From Gerris lacustris (taxonomy: Eukaryota; Arthropoda; Insecta; Hemiptera; Gerridae), in NCBI GenBank assembly GCA_951217055.1, contig OX578280.1, positions 10,170,271 through 10,234,270 of the forward strand: a DNA stretch of 64,000 nt. Reading direction: 5' to 3'. The notes below the pieces were generated by a model that saw nothing but the letters and a program-made list of their open reading frames with translations, was not told the origin of the DNA and ran no database searches. This document shows, piece by piece, positions 12,301 to 21,300 of the stretch. The position numbers were made by a program, and so were the translations under genes. Within the stretch, counting starts at the first letter, position 1, and every line of letters starts with the position of its first letter.

Positions 12301-15300
12301 GGCTAGGCAGCAAAATAGAATTTTGCTGACAAGTTTTTTAAGTTTTAAGCCTGGTTTACACGATCCAAGTATACCTGGTCCAAGTATACCTGGTCCAAGT
12401 ACACCTGGTCCAAGTTTACCTGGTCCAAGTATACCTGGTCCAAGTATACCTGGTCCAAGTATACCTGGTCCAAGTATACCTGGTCCAAGTATACCTGGTC
12501 CAAGTATACCTGGTCCAAGTATACCTGGTCCAAGTTTACCTGGTCCAAGTATACCTGGTCCAAGTATACCTGGTCCAAGTATACCTGGTCCAAGTATACC
12601 TGGTCCAAGTATACCTGGTCCAAGTTTACCTGGTCCAAGTATACCTGGTCCAAGTATACCTGGTCCAAGTATACCTGGTCCAAGTATTCCTGGTCCAAGT
12701 TTACCTGGTCCAAGTATACCTGGTCCAAGTATACCTGGTCCAAGTATACCTGGTCCAAGTATACCTGGTCCAAGTATACCTGGTCCAAGTATACCTGGTC
12801 CAAGTTTACCTGGTCCAAGTATACCTGGTCTAAGTATACCTGGTCCAAGTATACCTGGTCCAAGTATTCCTGGTCCAAGTATACCTGGTCCAAGTATACC
12901 TGGTCCAAGTATACCTGGTCCAAGTATACCTGGTCCAAGTTTACCTGGTCCAAGTATACCTGGTCCAAGTATACCTGGTCCAAGTGTCAAATCACGACTT
13001 TGTTACACTGTTTACATGATCCAAGTTGCGTCAAAACTGATTTATTAATTTTTTAACTAGCTTATTTTTTTTAGAGAAGAGGGACAGACAAACATCACTT
13101 ATTTGTACTGGATAAATTTAGAACTTACTTCCCATTTTGATAGACCTATTAGAACTTACTTCCCATTTTGATAGACATATTAGAACTTACATCCCATTTT
13201 AATAGACCGTTTTTTTTTTTTTTTTCACGTGTTATTTGTTGGGATATTTTATTTTCACACTATATTTTGTTTCAGGAAACGTGATGAGACTCGAGATTTA
13301 ACTATATACAATGTATGTGAGCCTCCTTGGTACAGTGTTACCAACGAAACATATGCAAATATTTATTCAAAACCAGAATTGATTAAGGCGATATCCAAAG
13401 ATAGGATAAATTTCATAAGTATCACATTTTCTCCTACGGAAATGAGGTTCAGAATCAATAATCTTTATAGACAAGTCCTTCCAGCCTATATTATCGACTT
13501 AATGCTGCAGCTCGCCAATAAGAAGCCTATGTAAGTAGAAGTTACCTTATCTTGAAATAAATGATCATTGTTTCATTATTCCCAGGGTTGCCAATCCTTC
13601 TTAAAACTCCTTCCAGGTTTGTCGATACCACGCCATCTTGTAAACAATTTTTCCCACTCTTCCTTCAAATTTCCTCGATACAGTCCACATATATTTTCCT
13701 GGATCTCCATCCAGTAAATCTCGCTTCCATAAATGATTGTTATCAATTCTGACCAGGTATCCCAACCATATTATTTATAAGTATTATATTATAACAAATC
13801 TATATTCCCAATTGTATATCATATTGCTTCCGAGCTTACCGAAGGTAACGGAAGCATTGTGTTCACTTTTGAGAACAAAAAAGTTTTATGCCTCCGATTT
13901 AAAAAATTCCAAGACAGAAATCCGTTTCAGACATCAGGGAACATTTTTGGTTCCGTGTCTGTCTGTCTGTCTGTCTGTCGGTCTGTGTGTCCGCGAATCT
14001 TGAAACGTGCGACGATAACTTGAGTAAATGTTGCCCGATTTTGATGAAATTTGGTAGACATGATTATTTTACCAATGCTCAGGTCGAGTTCGTTGGACAA
14101 CGTTATCCGTTCAAGCGTTCAGGCGCAACGCTCGCGTAAACGTGAACTTCAAATTTAAAATTGGAATTTTCGGTCGGAAAAAAAATCAAACCTTATCTAT
14201 TCAATGAGACAAACATTTTTTTCAAATACAATTTTTTAGTAAAACCTACAGCGGCACCCCTATAGAGTGTTAAATATCGCTAAAAAAAGTTAATTGTTCT
14301 TACACAATAAACAATATAACAATAAAGTAATAAAACTTTAATGTTAATATAACAATAAAGTACATGATAGGATGCGAGGAAGCTATGTGCCACACTAATT
14401 GGCAGAGTATTTTTCCATGTAATTTGAGGGCATATAAATGAATATAACACTTTTCTTGTAAGAAATGTTGTCAGCTTTATAACGAAACCAAAAATTTTGT
14501 TTTAGCTTTCATACTTTTGGAGCAATAATTGTTTTTATGAGCTAATGTATGCGAGAGCTTAAGAAAATCAAAACATTTGACCTTGTGGGAAAACGGTTGA
14601 CAATAGACCCATAGTTTATATGACGTTTTTTGTAGCCAATGATGTTTAGAATCACCCTATTTATTTTTGTACATATACCGCTAATCACCCTGTATTCATT
14701 TTTACTTTCTCATATAAAGAAAAAGTATTGTGATGGCGCGAAAATTCGATTTTGAGATTTTGATGGATTTACAAGTTTTGAGGTCCCCTGAGTCCAAAAA
14801 AGTGGTTTTTAAAAAATGTCTGTCTGTCGTCTGTCTGTGAAGACGCCTTGAGCCTAAACTACCGGGCACAGATTTTGACGAAATTTGGCATACATGTTCA
14901 GAAAAATCATAAATGAATTTTAGCTCAAAATTTGGGGGCGCAACCCCCGCCCAAAAAACTCTGAAAAAAAACGTGAAAAAAATTATTTCTCGAAAACGGT
15001 TCCGACGATTTTGATTAAAAAAATCTAAAATATAATCCATTTAAATAAAAATCTAACGATATAATCCGTTTTCCCGGGAAAAATCTAGTTCCTGAGAAAA
15101 TAGCTTAAAACATGGACGAAGAGAGCCCACGTTTCAATTCCCCGCTCTGGAGAAGTTATTTTTATGATACATTTTGATGTAATGTTCAATAATAATTAAA
15201 TTTCCATACGAAAACTAATAAATAGAAAACACTGGGCTAAGTAATTATGAACTCGTATATGAGAAAGTTCGTCTGAGTTGTCTCGGACCGATTTTTTGTT

Positions 15301-18300
15301 ATTATGTAATACGTCGACCACCTGGAGGAAAGTGGTAGCGGGCCTGGTGGCGAACGTATCACAGGCCGGAGTAGGAAGAGGGTTACTATTACTAAGACAA
15401 ACAACACAAAGTTTTAGGTGAGATGGAGCAAGTCCTCCATCTCTATGAACTTAACGTATACTTCGGTAAACACAAGAATTGGCGCGCTCCCGCGAGCTCT
15501 GACTACAAAAGAACAACAAAAAAGTCCCTACCAGAGCCCGTCACATAAAAAAATAAATACTTTGGGAGCTACGCGCTTACTTAATACTACATACATGGTT
15601 TTTAAAATAACTTAGGGTCCAAATTTGGTGACCTGACGGGTCGGCTCCCTCGGCGGAAGGCCACTAAACAAGTTTTTAGGTACTCACCGCTAACCAGAGT
15701 AATCCAAATTTCTTCGGCACTTAGCCCACTGATTACACAGCCCGAGATTTCGGCACACAGCCCGAAATGTAACTTTTTGGCACACAGCCTTAAAATGGCA
15801 CACAGCCATAAAATGGCACAAAGCCTTAAAATGGCACAAAGCCTTAAAATGGCACAAAGGCTTAAAATGGCACACAGCCTTAAAATGGCACACAGCCATA
15901 AAATGGCACAAAGCCTTAAAATGGCACAAAGGCTTAAAATGGCACACAACCTTAAAATGGCACACAGCCTACAATGGCACACAGCCCACAATGGCACACA
16001 GCCCTACACTTACTTACCCGCGTTACGACTTTTCACTGACTGACCCCGGGTGGGGGGAACGGAGGCTTTTTATACCTGCGGGCGTGACCTGTGTGACTAC
16101 ACGGGCGTCTCGTGACTGGCCTCGGGGGTTTCGTGACTGGTCTCGGGAGTTTCGTGACTGGTCTCGGGGGTTTCGTGACTGGTCACGGGAGTCTCGTGAC
16201 TGGTCACGGAAGTCTCGTGACGGGTCTCGAGATGAGGCGTGACTTCGTGACCCGTCACACTGTCCATATGGGTCACAACCATGTGGTTCCTCCTTAGCTT
16301 ACAAAAAATTTAAATTCCTGTAAACCGGGGCTGTCCCGGCTACCGGTTTACAGTTATTATTATGTTTTAAGGTTGCGCTTAATCGAAGATCCAATGAATA
16401 AAGACAATATTATATATTATATTGTTTCCTTTTTATTATGTTTAAAGATTGCTCAGTGTGAGAAGGGCTATATTCAATGCTGCCTTAATTTTGTCATTCT
16501 TCTTAACGAGGACTTTCCACTTTGAGACAGACAAATTTGACAAATTAAATGAAGAGTTAAGGCCGGAAGACAAGGAAGCATTTAGCTGGGATTTCTCTCA
16601 ATATGATGTTTACGAAGTTTACATGTGTGCTTTCTTCGAAATTCAACATACTTTCATCAAACCATTATACGATGATCTGGATACAAATAGAAAAAGGCTA
16701 CTAATGTAAGTAAATTCTTCTGCAAACTTCCTCAGGAAACATTTTGTAAGATTCTGTGATCAATTTAAAATTGTGGTGTTCTCACTGTATTACGAATAAT
16801 ATTTCTTCTTCGATAAGTAAATTCAGTCATGTAACCTCCATAACGGTTGCCATAGTGATTCATCGGTAAATTTTGTGTATAAGTAAATGTTCTGGTGCAT
16901 TTTAAGAAAATATGGATACAGTGGCGTATCCAGCGGCTAGGTCTTGGGGACACATTCTAAGTCAGTTTTGATTGGGGGGGGGGGGGGGGTTGTAGTGGTA
17001 ACAAGAAATGAGAACAACTTATTCAATAAAGCAGCTGGAATCCACCCCCCTCCCCCCAAAAAAAATGTACAACTAATAACCAACAAAAACTCCGCCCCCA
17101 AGTAACAACAACTATTTTAGAACGTATTCGTTAGAAAATGTTATGCTGATGCTTACTGTGGTACAATATCTTACTGTAAGTCATGGGCGTCGTCTGCAGT
17201 TAATTATTGGGGGGGGGGATTTTTGGTGGGAGAACCGGGGGTCCTTCCCCGGAAAATTTTGAAAATATTACCTCTCAAACAGCGCTTTTATGTATTTCTG
17301 AGGTGAACTTGAATATGAGGTGAATGTAAAAAATATGTATTATTATTTTTTATTTTACTCTATTGGGTCTGGGGGGGGGGGGGGGGGCACGTGCCCCTGT
17401 GCCCCCCTGGATACGCCACTGTATGGTCGGCTATATTCGTCTGCGGGACATAGCTTGGCAATAGGCATTTGAAAATAACAAACTGGTGGAGAGCGGCCAA
17501 GTCCCGCTCTTTTTGGTGGACAATACGATTTTTATAATCCTGAATACTGACGTAATTAGTAGACCAAAAATCAAGTTGATGGCAGTTTGTCACTTAATAG
17601 GTTATCTCTTTGATGTGCATATAATAATATTTGACTAACTAGCCTATAATAACTAGACTAACTAGCCTATAATAACTAGACTAACTAGCCTATAATAACT
17701 AGACTAACTAGCCTATAATAACTAGACTAACTAGCCTATAATAACTAGACTAACTAGCCTATAATAACTAGACTAACTAGCCTATAATAACTAGACTAAC
17801 TAGCCTATAATAACTAGACTAACTAGCCTATAATAACTAGACTAACTAGCCTATAATAACTAGACTAACTAGCCTATAATAACTAGACTAACTAGCCTAT
17901 AATAACTAGACTAACTAGCCTATAATAACTAGACTAACTAGCCTATAATAACTAGACTAACTAGCCTATAATAACTAGACTAACTAGCCTATAATAACTA
18001 GACTAACTAGCCTATAATAACTAGACTAACTAGCCTATAATAACTAGACTAACTAGCCTATAATAACTAGACTAACTAGCCTATAATAACTAGACTAACT
18101 AGCCTATAATAACTAGACTAACTAGCCTATAATAACTAGACTAACTAGCCTATAATAACTAGACTAACTAGCCTATAATAACTAGACTAACTAGCCTATA
18201 ATAACTAGACTAACTAGCCTATAATAACTAGACTAACTAGCCTATAATAACTAGACTAACTAGCCTATAATAATATTGACTATGTCCATATAAATATTTG

Positions 18301-21300
18301 ACTAACTAACCTATTAAGTGATGAACTATCATCAACTTAATTTTTGGTCTACTAACTAATTTCGTACTCAGGATCATGAAAATCACATTGTTTGTTATTT
18401 TCAAATGCCTATTGCAAAGCTATGTCCCGCAGACGAACTTAGCCGACCATATATTCTTAAAAAGCACCAAAACATTTACTTTTACACAAAATTCTAGCTT
18501 GATGTTAGTCAGACACTTTTTTGCACGCTATCTCCTGGACTACAATATATCTTTTTCGATAAGTAATTTTTTTTTGTGTTTATATGAGATATGAACACTA
18601 TTGATTTCACTATAGAATATTTATTGCAGGTGATATTTCTGCAATTTAACTCTTGAAAAAACTAACTAACCTATCTTATAGGGCTTGAAATGACGCAGGT
18701 AGGTTGTTCAATTAGGATTAGGTTGTGTCAAAAAAGGTGTTTTGATAGTGTACTCTATTATCACGAGTACATTTTTTACGTGAAGACAAAACCGAATAAA
18801 AAGTATCCTATCTTATTGAGGACACTTTGAAGATAGTACTTTAAGGCTGATTTAAACGTATTAAGTTGTTAAGTGATTAACTAAATTTTAAGTGACTTAA
18901 TTTTTAGTAAGCGTTTACTTAGTTATTTAGTTAAAGTTAAGCTGTTTAGTTCACTAATGATAGACGCTGAACAACAATATAATTAATTTTAAATGAAATT
19001 TTGGACGAAATTAAGTATGTTATTGTAAATAATATATAAAATGTTGTCCAATAAAACATTTGTAAATAATATATAAACAAAGATCTACAAATCTATAAGC
19101 GAGGCTCCGCCAAATTATGCATTTAACTAAATTGCGCATGTCCAGTGATTAGCCACGCCCACCTACTAAACAGAAAAATAGTAAAATTCTATTATCTACG
19201 ATTGATACGAAATATAAACATTGTATCTCTGTTTAGATGCGTAGAAAGTGATTCTTTACGTACTTGTATTCATTGCGCATGCGCGTCTCATAGTTCTGAA
19301 GAATTCCTCTTCTTTACCACTCTAGGGCGGTAAAGAAGAAGAATTCTTCAGCTTTACGCACGATTAGCGAGTTTGTTTACATTTAACAAAACTAATTTGC
19401 TGTTTGTTTAATAAAAGTAACTGTTTTTTATCGAGTTTTTTGTGAAAATCAATGAGTGATTGAAATTATTATGGCCAATATGAGGAGAATAATACGCCTC
19501 CCGAAATAATTAATTCGGCACAAAATACAACTAATGAATTAATGTCATCTTCATCAAAAGAGAAATACGAACTTGCATACAGGAAGTTTATTTTTTTCTG
19601 TATTTATTATTTAAATCTAACAATCGTAGATAAAGAACGGTACGCAACTCGTGCGAAAACGGCATTTTGCATTGCTCGTGTGGTTTTACTACCCTCGCTG
19701 TCGCTCGGGTGCAAACTCCACAGTCGCATGCAAAATGCTACTTTCCGCACTCGACGCGTAATGTACTATTAAATGAAATTTTGGACGAAATAAAGTATGT
19801 ATTTGTAAATAATATATAAAATGTTGTCCAATAAAACATATGTAAATAATATATAAACAAAGATCTACTAATCTATAAGCGAGGCTCCGCCAAATTATGC
19901 ATTTAACTAAATTGCGCATGTCCAGTGATTAGCCATGCCCACCTACTAAACAGAAAAATTGAAAACAATTCTATTCTATACTTGTTTAGTTGCACGCTAA
20001 ATTTTAACTTGCAACTTATTACTAAATTCATTGTTTACTTTCATTGTTATTAAGTCACTAAAAATTTAGTTAATCACTTAACAACTTATTACGTGTAAAT
20101 GCAGCCTTTATACGAAACTTTTTTCAATCCGAACCCTCTGAAGTGGAGTAATATGCCTCAAAAGTTGAGATGGCTGTTCTTATATTAATTTTATCATAGA
20201 AGACATGGGTCATTTAAAAATTTCGGTACAATTCGTGTCATAGGGCCATAAAAAGAAAAGTGTTTATCATAAAGTTTGATTTTTATTTAAATATTACCTA
20301 AGAACATAAGGGAACACATCCACTAAAATTTTGACAGGCTGGGGTCCACTACTAGGGAATTAAAAATATACATATATGCTATTTCCTCACTCCCTAGCCT
20401 GTTACAAACAAGGGGTGGCCAAGTTCACATAATTTGTTTTACTATTCTATGAACCAAAATTTAATTAACCAATACCAGAGGTTGTGAGAGTTCACCTGTA
20501 TTTTCCATAAAGTGATCCAAAAGGGTTAATTTCTGCTTATTAGCTTTTTTAAAAATTTATTTTAATTTTTTTCATTTTATATGTGTCACAAGGTTTCTAC
20601 CTCACTCCCTAGAACTTTTTAAAAATGACCGCCAAACTTGTAGAGAAACAATATTTGTTGCTCTAGCTTCATGAAGAGGCAAAACTAATTCAACATGCTG
20701 GATAGAAGTATGTTTTATCAGGTTAAAATCCAGGACTTCTTGTCTTTTATGGTGGTTTAGTACTGATTGTTAACGAGTATTTTTATTCATCCTCACTACC
20801 TAGGACATTATAATTGAATGAAGGAAAGTGATTTTTTTAGTATTGCTTTTAATTTATAGTTCAGTTTTTAGAATACAGTCTTGGACATAAGCTGGATCAA
20901 CCTGGAGTCATCCCTGTTCACATAATATCTCATTTGGCACTAAAACCTCACTCCCTAGTCTGATAAAATAATTCCATTCACCTAGGGAGTAGGGAGTGAG
21001 AATCTTGATGAAACAGTCATATTTTACATTTTATTTTTACTTTTTTTAAGTTGATTTACTTCAAGTCGTGCCCACTCCTTATCACATTCCTCTAAATGTT
21101 GACTTGTAATGTACTTAAAATAATTATTTTTGTGAGCAAGATTTTTAATTTCTTAAACGGACCAACTGTGATTTTGCTTCATAAGAGCTCATTTAAATTA
21201 GTTTTTAAACAAATATTTGATTAAATTATAATATTATTAATAATATTTTATTAATTAATTTATTAAGCTTCTCATTACCTAGACTTGAATCTCACTCTCT

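Larger units (their letters stand above)
15305..16352 (+). mobile_element. Probable solo LTR (about 1.05 kb)
   Basis: The segment begins TGTAATACG and ends GGTTTACA, so it has the TGTAA...TTACA inverted termini typical of LTRs. It is flanked by GTTATTA on both sides (15298-15304 and 16353-16359). A 7-bp duplication is longer than the usual 4-6 bp. It contains two minisatellites and, near its end, a palindrome CTGTAAACCGG...CCGGTTTACAG. No internal region or second LTR is present. It is in reductase intron 6. Confidence 0.5.
16867..18542. mobile_element. Foldback element family A, copy 2, interrupted and array-expanded
   Basis: The arms match 10251-10829: the left arm is recognisable from about 16867, truncated at its outer end, and the right arm ends CTCCTGGACTA at 18542. 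The left arm is split by a CAGTGGCG element (16919-17421). The central loop is replaced by a 23-bp tandem array. It lies in reductase intron 7. Confidence 0.75.

Noticed and set aside
12202..13048. Long ORFs with GPSIP, GPGIL or DQVYL repeats on both strands
   Set aside because: All come from one 15-bp satellite whose length is divisible by three, inside an intron. No splice or start context supports a gene.
15602..16297. Repetitive ORFs on both strands (CAILRLC, KMAHSL, RDWSRG types)
   Set aside because: They are readings of the 18-bp and 21-bp minisatellites inside the probable LTR.
17634..18270. CRISPR-like appearance of regular repeats
   Set aside because: The units are contiguous with no unique spacers, and the genome is animal.
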